Shown here piece by piece: positions 55,555-63,886 of a DNA stretch of 64,000 bases. The notes below the pieces were generated by a model. That model searched no databases. It was not told the origin of the DNA and saw only the letters and a program-made list of their open reading frames with translations. The translations under genes were made by a program, and so were the position numbers. How positions within the stretch are numbered: the stretch's first letter is position 1; the number at the start of each line of letters is the position of its first letter. The DNA is from Phycisphaerales bacterium (GTDB lineage Bacteria; Planctomycetota; Phycisphaerae; Phycisphaerales; JAGLTS01), in contig JAGLTS010000024.1 in NCBI GenBank assembly GCA_023135165.1, positions 88,602-152,601 on the forward strand. Reading direction: 5' to 3'.

Positions 55555-56271
55555 GTGACATCGACCCACTCCATCGTGCTCGCCATCGAAACGTCCAGCC
55601 GGGATGCCAGCGTCGCATTGCGGACGGCCGACGGCTCGATCATCTCCGAGACGCTCGCCCCGGCGCATCGACATGACGACGCGCTCATGCCCGCAATCGA
55701 ACGACTGTGCAGGCAAGCACATGTCCAGCCTGATGATCTGAATGTGATCGGCGTGTCCATCGGGCCGGGCGGATTCACCGGACTGCGGGTCGGCGTGATT
55801 ACCGCGAAGGTGCTTGCGGAGACGATCGGTTGCGACCTGGTCGCCGTGCCGACAGCTGCGGTGGTGGCGGCGTCGGTGAACGCGGGCTGGCCGGGCGCGG
55901 ACATCTTGGTCTGCCTCGCCTGCAAGCGGTCGAGTGTGTGGGTGCAGCGGTTCACATGGGAGGATGGAGCCTGGCGCGAACGCGGAGCCGGCGCCGCTGC
56001 CGTTGCAGCCGAACTACCGATCAACGATGTGATGTGTGTCGTCGCCGACGATCACCTCCCAAGTGAGGCTTCGGATGTATGTCGTGCACATGGCATCTCA
56101 ATCAGGCAACCGGTCTTTGATGCACAAGCGTGTCTTGCGCTGACCATATCGCTTCACACAGCAGGCAAGCTCGTGGATCCACATCTGTTGACGCCTCTGT
56201 ATGCGCGTGAGCCTGAGGCCGTGACGCTCTGGCGTGCCCGCAGCCGCAACGAACGACGATCAGGCTGTTGA
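55555..56271 (+). CDS. tsaB: tRNA threonylcarbamoyladenosine biosynthesis protein TsaB
   Basis: This is a partner of TsaD in making the t6A modification at position 37 of ANN-decoding tRNAs. The 238-residue protein starts at GTG 55555 and has the ASKHA nucleotide-binding fold: LAIETSSRDASVAL, then VSIGPGGFTGLRVGVITAKVLAETIG, and AAVVAASVNAGWPGADILVCLACKRSSVWVQ. The C-terminal part, VDPHLLTPLYAREPEAV, is also typical. tsaD and tsaE are not here. The ribosome binding site is weak. lepB ends 17 bases upstream. Confidence 0.93.
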   Translation: MTSTHSIVLAIETSSRDASVALRTADGSIISETLAPAHRHDDALMPAIERLCRQAHVQPDDLNVIGVSIGPGGFTGLRVGVITAKVLAETIGCDLVAVPTAAVVAASVNAGWPGADILVCLACKRSSVWVQRFTWEDGAWRERGAGAAAVAAELPINDVMCVVADDHLPSEASDVCRAHGISIRQPVFDAQACLALTISLHTAGKLVDPHLLTPLYAREPEAVTLWRARSRNERRSGC

Positions 56272-56368
56272 GGAACCTTTGACGTTGCGGATTCATAGCT
56301 TCTCTTCATGACCATAACGACCAACTGCTGTGACGCGCATCCCGTTCCTGAAAGCACAGGTATGACAG

Positions 56369-57157
56369 ATGGCTGACGTTCTCGGAGTTTTCGTCGTCGG
56401 ATTGATGGCCGGCACGCTCGGCGGCCTGCTCGGAATCGGCGGCGGGATCATCCTCATGCCGTTTCTCCGGTTCTATCTTGATCTGCCACCCGCATACGCG
56501 GCAGGCACGTGCATTGTGGCGGTGTTCTGCACGACGCTGTCGGGGAGCCTTCGGCATTACAAGCTCGGGCATGTCGATCTCAGGTCGATTGTCCCGATCA
56601 TCACAACAGGTGCTCTCACCACGGCCGTCTTCTCATTCGCGTTCCTATGGTTGGCAAAACACGACCGCTACTTGGATCTCGGAACCGGCCTCGTGTTCTC
56701 ATTGATCGCAACTCGCATGATTGTCGCGGGACTCTTCGACATCACCGGCAGCAAGGCGGAGCGAGTCAGCACAAGTCGGGTACACGCCCCACTGCTGCAC
56801 AAGCTGGCCATCGGGACGGCCGGCGGCGTGTTGCCGGGTCTGCTTGGAATCGGGACCGGCGGGATCATGGTCCCGGCATTCACGCTGATCCTCAAGGCGC
56901 CGATCAAAACGGCTATTGGCTGTTCCTTGGCCTGCTTCTCCGCGAATGCCTTGGTCAGCGCTACATGCAAGTGCGCCCAGGGCTTCGTCAGCTTCACCGT
57001 CGCCGGCCCTGCGTGTGCGGGAACACTCTTGGGGGCATACCTCGGCGCGACCTTGAACCGCAAGTTCCCGTCGGCAGCGCTGAAGATACTATTCGGCGCC
57101 GTCTTTGCGTATGTCTCATTGAAATTCGTCCTATCATCCGCCGGAATTCGAATATGA
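56369..57157 (+). CDS. TauE/SafE-family membrane permease
   Basis: This is a sulfite/sulfonate-exporter-like permease of 262 residues with eight or so helices. The signature is FVVGLMAGTLGGLLGIGGGIILMPFLRFYLDLPP, with the repeat half GTAGGVLPGLLGIGTGGIMVPAFTLIL. TauE/SafE proteins move sulfite, sulfoacetate, thiosulfate or similar anions; the substrate here is not predictable. The stop overlaps the start of the DUF364 gene by ATGA, so the pair is translationally coupled. Confidence 0.9.
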   Translation: MADVLGVFVVGLMAGTLGGLLGIGGGIILMPFLRFYLDLPPAYAAGTCIVAVFCTTLSGSLRHYKLGHVDLRSIVPIITTGALTTAVFSFAFLWLAKHDRYLDLGTGLVFSLIATRMIVAGLFDITGSKAERVSTSRVHAPLLHKLAIGTAGGVLPGLLGIGTGGIMVPAFTLILKAPIKTAIGCSLACFSANALVSATCKCAQGFVSFTVAGPACAGTLLGAYLGATLNRKFPSAALKILFGAVFAYVSLKFVLSSAGIRI

Positions 57158-57957
57158 ACGCGGCAAGTCCGACATGCGCCCTGGAAGCAGCCGGAGTCAA
57201 GCTGGCTCAGATCGTCGCCGAAAAAGGCCTGCTTGACGTCGAGGCAACCGTCTCGGTGGCGGCGCTGACCGCCGAGCAGGCGATCGGCCATCCAACCCGA
57301 CGGGACTTCCCCATCATCACAGGTGAGGAACAACTCATCGAGGCGACCGTCAACGGCGCTAAGGGCCATGCCTTCACCGACTCGCCGCGCGAGTTCACCG
57401 GCACACTGCGGAACGTGATGGCCCTACCGCTTTCATCGAATCAGAATCGCGCTGTCTTTGTTGCCGTGCTCAACGCGACGATGCGGTCGCTCGGTATGCT
57501 CAGCGCAAGCCTGCACTGCCGCGATGATGATCCGGAGAAATGCGCAAAAGAACTGGCCCGCCGCGTCCATGAGCAATGGGGCGTCGTCACCGTCGGCCTC
57601 ATCGGATTAAACCCAGCCATTGCGGAGATGTTGGTCACTACCTTTGGGGCTGACAATGTTCGGATCGCCGACTTGAATCCAAAGAACATCCAGGCTGTGA
57701 AGTTCGGCGTCACCATCTGGGACGGAGCAACACAGACAGAGGAGCTGATACGTCAATCGCGCGTCGTCGTTGTCACCGGCACGACATTGGTCAATGATAC
57801 ATTCGATGACATCTGGAACATGATACGGACACACCACACTGCGTATCTGATCTATGGCGTGACCGCAGCCGGTGTATGCGAGCTATTCGGTTGGGACAGG
57901 ATATGTCCCTATGCCCGGAATGAACTTGAATCACCATCGGGCTCGCTTGCTCCTTGA
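57154..57957 (+). CDS. DUF364/DUF4213 putative heavy-metal chelation protein
   Basis: This 267-residue protein is coupled to the TauE gene by ATGA. It contains SPREFTGTLRNVMALPLSSNQNRAVFVAVLNATMRSLG, then CRDDDPEKCAKELARRVHEQWGVVTVGLIGLNPAIAEMLVTTFG, and VVVVTGTTLVNDTFDDIW, with the C-terminal GVTAAGVCELFGWDRICPYARNE. These are the fingerprints of the DUF364/DUF4213 family (putative heavy-metal chelation). Cys residues in the middle and C terminus are possible ligands. The coupling with an anion permease hints at metal or sulfur handling, which is inference. Confidence 0.83.
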   Translation: MNAASPTCALEAAGVKLAQIVAEKGLLDVEATVSVAALTAEQAIGHPTRRDFPIITGEEQLIEATVNGAKGHAFTDSPREFTGTLRNVMALPLSSNQNRAVFVAVLNATMRSLGMLSASLHCRDDDPEKCAKELARRVHEQWGVVTVGLIGLNPAIAEMLVTTFGADNVRIADLNPKNIQAVKFGVTIWDGATQTEELIRQSRVVVVTGTTLVNDTFDDIWNMIRTHHTAYLIYGVTAAGVCELFGWDRICPYARNELESPSGSLAP

Positions 57958-57984
57958 ACTCTGTTGGATTGGCCTGCCCCCGTT

Positions 57985-58854
57985 TTATGTACCAGCCGCT
58001 ATGAGAGTCTGAGCAGGGTAACGGGTTGACGCTGCGAACTTCGCCGGGGGAACGTACCCCAGCGATGAATGCGGCCAACGATGGTTGTATTCATTCTTCC
58101 ACCTCGCAGCATGATCCTTCGCATCACGCAGATCCAGGAACACTTCAACGTTCAACAACTCATCACGCAATCGGCTGTTGAACGACTCGGCGTAGCCATT
58201 CTCCCACGGCGATCCGGGCTCGATGTAGAGCGTTTCCACCCCGGCACATCCCAGGTACGACTTGATCGCATTGGCGATGACCTCCGGGCCGTTGTCTGAA
58301 CGAATGTGCCTCGGCACGCCGCGGATCAGGAACAGCTCCGCCAGCAGATCAATCACCTCGCGTGACGTGAGCGAACGCTCAACCTCCAGCACCAGGCACT
58401 CGCGCGTGAACTCATCAACAATGCTCAGCCACTTCAGCGGCCGACCACGCTCATCACTGTCGTGGATGAAGTCCCAGCACCATACATCATCCTTGTGCTC
58501 AGCCTTGCGCCTGACGATCGAGTTCTTGCTGCACCCCAGATGACGCTTCTTGTGCTGCTTTTGAGGCACTTGGAACTGCTCCTGCTTCCACAGACGATGC
58601 ACTCGCTTGCGGTTCACACGCCAACCTTCCAGACACAACAACGCCCAGATTCTGCGGTAGCCGTACCGTGGATGCTCGCGAACCAGTTCATGCATGCACT
58701 TCACCAAACGCTTCTCCTCATCACTGGGACGTATCGATTCATACCGTTGCGTCGAACGAGGCTGATCCATCACCCGGCACGCACGGCGCTGCGAGACGGT
58801 GAGCACGACATGCTGCACGCGTCGCGTCGTCTCACGCCGACGGGCCGGGTTCAT
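57985..58854 (-). CDS. IS3-family transposase OrfB (DDE integrase core)
   Basis: This 289-residue protein starts at ATG 58854, overlapping the OrfA stop by ATGA. It contains the helical region with [17 protein letters not shown] residues ([28 protein letters not shown]) and the integrase core. The catalytic acidic residues are in [14 protein letters not shown] and [15 protein letters not shown]. Length and motifs fit IS3-family OrfB. In intact elements it is usually made by frameshifting from OrfA; here an overlapping start is also available. It may still be functional, but the damaged OrfA makes mobility doubtful. Confidence 0.93.
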   Translation of the reverse strand: MNPARRRETTRRVQHVVLTVSQRRACRVMDQPRSTQRYESIRPSDEEKRLVKCMHELVREHPRYGYRRIWALLCLEGWRVNRKRVHRLWKQEQFQVPQKQHKKRHLGCSKNSIVRRKAEHKDDVWCWDFIHDSDERGRPLKWLSIVDEFTRECLVLEVERSLTSREVIDLLAELFLIRGVPRHIRSDNGPEVIANAIKSYLGCAGVETLYIEPGSPWENGYAESFNSRLRDELLNVEVFLDLRDAKDHAARWKNEYNHRWPHSSLGYVPPAKFAASTRYPAQTLIAAGT

Positions 58855-59129
58855 GCCTTTCCCAGGAAGTCCACCGCCTCCCGGATGATCTGCTTGTCCA
58901 GCGTCAACTCCGCCACCGCTCTCTTCAGCCGCGTATTCTCCTGTTCGAGTTCCTTCAACCGCTTCGCTTCCTTGGCCTTCATGCCCCAGTACTGATTCCG
59001 CCAACGATGGAAGGTCTGCTCGCTGATCTCCAGCCGCTGCACGACCTGGTGGCCTGCTCCCTGAAATCTGATCCAGTTGTTATGAGAGTCACCACGGCCC
59101 CGGCGAGGGGCGAGGAGACTCTCGATCAT
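58851..59129 (-). pseudogene. IS3-family OrfA, 5'-truncated
   Basis: Only the second half of OrfA is recognisable: [61 protein letters not shown] (the helix and leucine-zipper part). The first 30 residues ([19 protein letters not shown]...) do not look like OrfA and the helix-turn-helix start is missing. The join falls at the direct copy of the element's terminal sequence (59051-59090). Confidence 0.78.
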
Positions 59130-59214
59130 GAAACAAAAACGACACAGCCCGTAACCCCTTGTGATTCACTGCGTTATGCGTTCCCGTGCGAGCCGATGCG
59201 ACGCGATGCGCCAA

Positions 59215-59287
59215 AGCCACCGGGCGGACTCGAACCGCCGACCTACGGTTTACAAAACCGTTGCTCTGCCAACTGAGCTACGGTGGC
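59215..59287 (-). tRNA. tRNA-Thr (anticodon TGT)
   Basis: A complete cloverleaf on the minus strand: acceptor GCCACCG with CGGTGGC, a D arm AGCTCAGTTGGCAGAGC, anticodon stem ACGGT/ACCGT with loop TTTGTAA (anticodon TGT), and a T arm with GGTTCGAGTCC. It is 73 nt long and CCA is not encoded. It lies between the IS remnant and mnmG. Confidence 0.95.
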
Positions 59288-59346
59288 ACCAACGGCAGAA
59301 TAGAAACACGCGACCACGCGGGCAAACCATCATGCGTTCACAGCCG

Positions 59347-59414
59347 TCGTGGGGTCGTGGGTCCGCCAAGGGCGGATTCCGGTGCGCTCAAGGTGCCGGG
59401 GCTGTGGAGGTTCG
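59347..59414. repeat. dispersed G-rich repeat, copy C (3' end of mnmG)
   Basis: It contains GTCGTGGGTCCGCC, GGCGGA, then GCGCTCAAGGTGCCGGGGC. The mnmG stop codon (59388-59390, TCA on plus) lies inside it, so the repeat sets the protein's C terminus. Confidence 0.8.
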
Positions 59415-61247
59415 CTTGATGGCCACAGCGAGCAGCGTGATGTCGGCGGGATTGACGCCTTCGAGTCGGCCAGCTTGGCCGAGCGTGGCTGGGCGGTAGC
59501 GGGCGAGCGCGGCGCGGGCTTCAGTACGCAGGCCGGTCACATGGTCGTAGTCGAGCGAAACGGGGAGCCGCCAACGCTCCATCTCGCGGTGCTTCTTGAT
59601 CTGGGCGTGCTGCTTGACGAGATACCCCTCGTACTGGCAATCGACGACGGCGGTGAAGAGGGCGCGACGCTCCGGCGTCTGCGCAGCTCCCCGGTGGTGT
59701 GCGATGCCGAGCGCCGCGGCGACGGTGTCGATGTCGAATCCGCGATGGTGGATCAGCGACCGCAACGGGACGCTGTCGATTCGCAGGTCGGCGAGCTTGC
59801 GCGTGCAATGGTCGAGCAGATCGCGTCGTTTCTGATACCGCGCCCAACGCATGTCGCTGACAAGTCCGAGCCTGCGCGCCCAGGGCGTCAGTCGGTCGGC
59901 GGCGTTGTCCGCACGAAGCAGCAGCCGATGCTCCGCACGGCTGGTGAACATGCGGTACGGTTCGATAGGATTCTTGAGTACCAGGTCATCAAGCATGACG
60001 CCGATGTACGCCTGATCCCGACCGAGCGTGACGAGCGGCTCGCCGCGCGTGAAGCGGACGGCATTGAGTCCCGCGATGAGGCCTTGCCCTGCCGCCTCTT
60101 CGTACCCGCTCGTGCCGTTAATCTGTCCCGCGAGGAACAGGCCTTCGATCAGCTTGGTCATGCAGGTCGAGTCGATCTGATGCGTTCGGACGACGTCGTA
60201 CTCGATCGCGTAGCCGTAGCGGAGGATCTCGGCGCGAGCACAACCCGCCATGTTGCGCACGATTGCATCCTGCACGTCGGCGGGGAGGGAGGTGGAGATG
60301 CCGTTGCAGTAGATCCAGTCGTCGCGAAGGGATTCGGGTTCGAGGAAGACGTGGTGGGACTGACGATCAGGGAATCGAACGACTTTGTCTTCGATGGAAG
60401 GGCAGTATCGCGGGCCTGTCGTCTCGATCTGGCCCGTGTACATCGGCGCGCGGTCGAGGTTGGCGCGGATGAGGTCGTGGATGCGGGCGTTGGTGGCGGC
60501 GGCTCGGCATTCGACCTGCTCGATGAATGGGAAGGATGCGGGATCGGTGAGGTCGCTGAAGGGGGTCGGCTCGGAGTCGCCGAACTGAGGCTCAAGCGCA
60601 TCCCAGTCGATCGTGGAGCGTCGCAGGCGTGGCGGCGTGCCGGTCTTGAGCCTGCCGAGGTCGAAGCCGAGGTTCCGGAGCGAATCGCTGATGGGGATGG
60701 CGGCATCTTCGCCGTGACGTCCGCCGGGGGTTTGGCGGTGGCCCGTGTGCATCAGGCCGCGCATGAAGGTGCCGGTCGTGAGGACGACCGCAGAGGCGTC
60801 AAGTCGCTGCTGCTCACCGCCGGTGTTGGTGAACATGATGCCCCGGACCCGCTCGTCGCTCACGAGGATGTCATCGCATCGGCCGGTGTGGATCGTGATC
60901 TCAGATCGTGAGGCAAGGAGTCGGCGGATGTGCTCGGCGTAGGCGTGTTTGTCGCATTGAGCGCGCGGGCCGTGCACCGCTGCGCCTTTGCTGGTGTTGA
61001 GGATGCGGAATTGGATGCCCGCAGCGTCGGCAGCGAGCGCCATAAGTCCGCCCAGGGCATCGACTTCGCGGACTATCTGGCCTTTTGCGAGGCCGCCGAT
61101 CGCGGGGTTGCAGGACATGACGCCGATCGTGGCTGGGTCGAGCGTGATGAGCGCGACGCAAGCCCCGAGGTTCGCACCGGCCCAAGCAGCCTCAGCGCCG
61201 GCGTGCCCCGCGCCGATGACGATGATGTCGTAGTGTGGTCCGGTCAC
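59388..61247 (-). CDS. mnmG: tRNA uridine 5-carboxymethylaminomethyl modification enzyme MnmG (GidA)
   Basis: This FAD-dependent enzyme works with MnmE to modify U34 of certain tRNAs. The GTG at 61247 is preferred because the N-terminal FAD motif DIIVIGAGHAGAEAA then follows at once; the open frame continues upstream as repeat sequence. Other family motifs are VMSCNPAIGGLAKGQIVREVDALGG, GTFMRGLMHTGH, SLRNLGFDLGRLKTGTPPRL and NGTSGYEEAAGQGL. The product has 619 residues, typical length. The last seven residues (TSTAPAP) come from a dispersed repeat. mnmE is not in the window. Confidence 0.95.
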   Translation of the reverse strand: MTGPHYDIIVIGAGHAGAEAAWAGANLGACVALITLDPATIGVMSCNPAIGGLAKGQIVREVDALGGLMALAADAAGIQFRILNTSKGAAVHGPRAQCDKHAYAEHIRRLLASRSEITIHTGRCDDILVSDERVRGIMFTNTGGEQQRLDASAVVLTTGTFMRGLMHTGHRQTPGGRHGEDAAIPISDSLRNLGFDLGRLKTGTPPRLRRSTIDWDALEPQFGDSEPTPFSDLTDPASFPFIEQVECRAAATNARIHDLIRANLDRAPMYTGQIETTGPRYCPSIEDKVVRFPDRQSHHVFLEPESLRDDWIYCNGISTSLPADVQDAIVRNMAGCARAEILRYGYAIEYDVVRTHQIDSTCMTKLIEGLFLAGQINGTSGYEEAAGQGLIAGLNAVRFTRGEPLVTLGRDQAYIGVMLDDLVLKNPIEPYRMFTSRAEHRLLLRADNAADRLTPWARRLGLVSDMRWARYQKRRDLLDHCTRKLADLRIDSVPLRSLIHHRGFDIDTVAAALGIAHHRGAAQTPERRALFTAVVDCQYEGYLVKQHAQIKKHREMERWRLPVSLDYDHVTGLRTEARAALARYRPATLGQAGRLEGVNPADITLLAVAIKRTSTAPAP

Positions 61248-61269
61248 ATGGCCAGGATAGCGGGGCGCT

Positions 61270-61385
61270 GGGAGGTGCGGTCCGCCGGAGGTCCGCCACA
61301 GGCAGACTTCGCTCAAGGTCGTGGGTCCGCCGTTGGCGGATTTCGTCCGCCACGGCGGACTTAAGGTCGTGGGGGTTGGAGGTCG
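61270..61385. repeat. dispersed G-rich repeat, copy D (upstream of mnmG)
   Basis: Two or three units in a row: GGTGCGGTCCGCCGG, GGTCCGCCACAGGCAGAC, TTCGCTCAAGGTCGTGGG, then TCCGCCGTTGGCGGA, a further CCGCCACGGCGG palindrome and AAGGTCGTGGGGGTTGG. It fills most of the space between the terminator at 61416-61453 and mnmG, so it occupies the likely mnmG promoter region. Confidence 0.85.
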
Positions 61386-61415
61386 CAGCAGCAAACTGCG
61401 GCGGCTTTGGCGCAG

Positions 61416-61453
61416 AAAAAAAAGTCACGAGTCCGTTTCCGGGCTCGTGACTT
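61416..61453 (-). terminator. strong Rho-independent terminator
   Basis: AAGTCACGAG pairs with CTCGTGACTT (61422-61431 with 61444-61453), with CCG...CGG inside and a short loop. On the minus strand the stem is followed by eight T residues. It ends a transcript coming from the direction of nadK. Confidence 0.93.
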
Positions 61454-61479
61454 CTGCCACACAAGGTACTACGAGAGCA

Positions 61480-61728
61480 TCATCTCTCATCTCCCTCGCG
61501 TGTGTCGGACGGGTGGCCAATCCATCTCGTTTGCACCAGGACCTTCCCAAGACCTGACGCCAATGACGTGTCTCCTGCCGTGAGCCAGACGGCAGCCTCC
61601 AAATCCCCGGACGATGGTGAGTCACCAAACCACACCACCGTGACGTGTCCATCCCGACATTCCAGGATGACCTCTCTCAGTCCTCCTCTGCGGGCAGGAC
61701 CGCTTCCACTCCTACCGGTGACAATCAT
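61480..61728 (-). CDS. possible small protein or RNA between nadK and its terminator
   Basis: This 82-codon frame (MIVTGRSGSGPARRGG..., containing LREVILECRDGHVTVVWFGD) lies between nadK and the strong terminator. TATGAT sits near its 5' end on the minus strand and could be a -10 element instead, with no good -35. The region has several local hairpins, for example CTGCCGT/ACGGCAG. It could be a small protein, a structured RNA, or simply the nadK 3' UTR. Base composition is less GC-rich than the neighbouring genes. Confidence 0.35.
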   Translation of the reverse strand: MIVTGRSGSGPARRGGLREVILECRDGHVTVVWFGDSPSSGDLEAAVWLTAGDTSLASGLGKVLVQTRWIGHPSDTREGDER

Positions 61729-61845
61729 ACCCCACGATTACGCGGAGGCGACCGCAAATCCGACAGGTTTTGAGCATCTTTCCGGATCTGTGCGAACGGC
61801 CCATGCGTAGTAACCCAATTCGGCCTCACGAATCCTTGCCCATTT

Positions 61846-62730
61846 TTACAGGCTTGCCGATCCGGATTCGTCATTCGGGGGCGTCAAGCGTGCAGCCCAA
61901 CGCATCTTCTGAAGCAGCGTTTTCCAATACGACCCTCCCGGATTGCGGACAAGTCGGACGGCCGTGGGGTATCGCGCTATCGTGATACGCTCGCCCGTCT
62001 GGAGTATGTGGTGGATCTGGCCGTCGAGAACCAGCGATGTGCCCGGGTTAGTGGCGCGCAGCTCCAACTCGATTCCGTGGTCGGCGTGGACGACGACGGG
62101 ACGTGTGGCGAGCGAATGCGCAGCCAACGGCGTGATCGTGATCGCGCTCACAGCGGGTGAGACGATCGGGCCGCCCGCCGAGACGTTGTAGGCCGTCGTG
62201 CCGATCGGCGTGGAGATGATCACGCCGTCGCCCGTGAGGACAGGCCCCGGCTCGCCGTCGATGCGGAGGGCGATGTCGATCATGCGGAACGGTCGACCGG
62301 CTGTGATGACGCAGTCGTTCAGGGCTGTGCCGCAGAACTTCGGATGCGAATCGAGCGGGGGGTGCACAGTGGCTTCGATGGCCATCAGCTCGCTGGTGGG
62401 GAGCGTCTTGCGGTTGAACAGGTCCGACCCGTGCTCGTAGAGCGTCTCGGTGTCGAATTCCGCGAGGAAACCGAGCTTGCCGAAGTTCACGCCGAGGATC
62501 GGCAGCTCGTGATCGACGAACCTGCGTGCCCATGCCAGGAGTGTGCCGTCACCGCCGAGGACCAGAAGCATGTCCGCCCCGTGTGAGTCAAGGTCGTCGT
62601 CGATGTTGGCCTGCGTCAGTTCGCCGACAACGCGGACGTTGTTGGCAGAGAGGAACGCCCGGATCTCAGGCAGTGCGGTACGGACATCGCGACTGGCATC
62701 GTTGATGAGGATCAGGATGCGGTGAGACAT
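61846..62730 (-). CDS. nadK: NAD kinase
   Basis: This enzyme phosphorylates NAD+ to NADP+. The 294-residue protein has the family motif GGDGTLL (in MLLVLGGDGTLLAWARR), NFGKLGFLAEF, LNDCVI, and the C-terminal GVIISTPIGTTAYNVSAGGPIVSP. The start at 62730 places these correctly; a longer frame upstream has no support. It is divergent from the flagellin gene across 175 bases. Confidence 0.95.
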   Translation of the reverse strand: MSHRILILINDASRDVRTALPEIRAFLSANNVRVVGELTQANIDDDLDSHGADMLLVLGGDGTLLAWARRFVDHELPILGVNFGKLGFLAEFDTETLYEHGSDLFNRKTLPTSELMAIEATVHPPLDSHPKFCGTALNDCVITAGRPFRMIDIALRIDGEPGPVLTGDGVIISTPIGTTAYNVSAGGPIVSPAVSAITITPLAAHSLATRPVVVHADHGIELELRATNPGTSLVLDGQIHHILQTGERITIARYPTAVRLVRNPGGSYWKTLLQKMRWAARLTPPNDESGSASL

Positions 62731-62905
62731 GGGCGCATTGTACTGCGGGAGGCGGGGGTCAGGCGAGCGATGCCGGACCTGCCGACGGACGCAGCGTATC
62801 GGACCGTCGAATCGACGAAACATGTTGCACGCGGCCAGTGCGAATTCGAGACTTGCACCCGGCGGCCGTTGGATCGGCTGGGGATGTGGCACAGGGAGGG
62901 GCGGC

Positions 62906-63742
62906 GTGGTATCCATCACAGGCAGCAACGGAATGCAGGCGCTGCACGCGCATCAGGCGAACATGGTCGAGCTGGGCAACTCGCTTCGTCATCTCGCCAC
63001 CGGGCAGCGCATCACGCGCGCAGCGGACGACCCCGCAGGCATGGTCAGCGCCGAGCAACTCAAGGCGGCGATCGCGGTCCTCGAAGCGGAGTCACGATCA
63101 GCCGAGCGATCACAGCACATCGCAGCCTCAGCCGACGCGGCGCTTGGCGAGATCTCCGATCGGCTCGTCGATTTGCGAGGCCTGGCAGTGGCGAATGCGA
63201 ACACCGGCGCCATGTCCGATGCCGAACGTGAAGCCAACCAGATCGAGATGGATGCGATCATCCAGTCGGTCAACCGCATCGCAGGCTCAGCTATGTTCAA
63301 CGGTGAAAAGCTACTCGACGGCGAACTCGCGCTGAGCGTCGCCAGCGATTCGCTAGTCATCGACGAAGTGTCAGCATCAGTGCTCGGCACGCTGACCGAG
63401 GATGGCGACATCGATGTGAGCCTGGCGGACCTCGCTACCGGAGGTCGTCACGTCGGCGATGACGCGATTGCAGGCGACGTGGTCGAAGCGGCGGCGCAGC
63501 AGGTTAGCACGATGCGAGGCAGGCTCGGCGCGTTCCAGAGCAACGCGATCCAGTCGCACATCCGCAGTGCGGGCGTCGCGCTCACCAACACGTACTCCGC
63601 CTTCTCGCAGGTCAGCGACACCGACTTTGCAGCCGAGACGGCACGGCTGGCACGTGCTGAGACGTTGCAGCGAACGTCGCTGATGGTCCTCGCCGAAGCG
63701 AACGACACGCACCGCCAAACCGTCCTGGGCCTGCTCGGATAG
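62906..63742 (+). CDS. flagellin, short D0/D1 type
   Basis: This is a 278-residue flagellin. The N-terminal coiled region carries NMVELGNSLRHLATGQRITRAADDPAGMVSAEQLKAAI, then IQSVNRIAGSAMFNGEKLLDG. The C-terminal region has NAIQSHIRSAGVALTNTYSAFSQVSDTDFAAETARLARAETLQRTSLMVLAEAN and ends QTVLGLLG. These are the paired D0/D1 helices; the variable D2/D3 domains are almost absent, as in many short flagellins. GTG 62906 has GGGAGG about seven bases upstream. No other flagellar genes and no clear sigma28 promoter lie in the window. Confidence 0.9.
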   Translation: MVSITGSNGMQALHAHQANMVELGNSLRHLATGQRITRAADDPAGMVSAEQLKAAIAVLEAESRSAERSQHIAASADAALGEISDRLVDLRGLAVANANTGAMSDAEREANQIEMDAIIQSVNRIAGSAMFNGEKLLDGELALSVASDSLVIDEVSASVLGTLTEDGDIDVSLADLATGGRHVGDDAIAGDVVEAAAQQVSTMRGRLGAFQSNAIQSHIRSAGVALTNTYSAFSQVSDTDFAAETARLARAETLQRTSLMVLAEANDTHRQTVLGLLG

Positions 63743-63779
63743 GCAGGGAGCATGCGCATCAGCCGGGCCGCGACGATTT

Positions 63780-63809
63780 GTGGGGGTTCGTGGGGGTTCG
63801 TGGGGGTTC
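63780..63809 (+). repeat. three tandem copies of a G-rich decamer
   Basis: GTGGGGGTTC occurs three times in a row with a 10-base period, giving three G5 runs. It resembles the GTCGTGGGGGTTCG end of the dispersed repeat and is located just after the flagellin gene. Confidence 0.85.
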
Positions 63810-63886
63810 GCACCAGTGTGGACATCCAACGATTCGCGACCGGATCGTGCGCACGGATTCACAGAAAGTGTGTTATCGGACTACAG

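Larger units (their letters stand above)
57969..59129 (-). mobile_element. IS3-family element with damaged 5' end
   Basis: It contains a complete OrfB (57985-58854) and a truncated OrfA (58851-59129). The terminal sequence near 57971-58009 (starting GGCCTGCCCCCG and ending CTATGAGAGTC) recurs at 59051-59090 (GGCCTGCTCCCTG to TTATGAGAGTC) in the same orientation, not inverted. This suggests a chimeric or rearranged end. Terminal inverted repeats and a clear target duplication were not seen. tRNA-Thr lies 86 bases beyond the left edge. Confidence 0.82.

Noticed and set aside
59349..60911. 520-codon plus-strand frame opposite mnmG
   Set aside because: It is antisense to a clear mnmG with complete FAD and family motifs; high GC leaves such frames open.
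62731..62905. Sigma28 or sigma54 promoter for flagellin
   Set aside because: No TAAA/GCCGATAA or TGGCAC/TTGC pair at the right spacing was found in this spacer.
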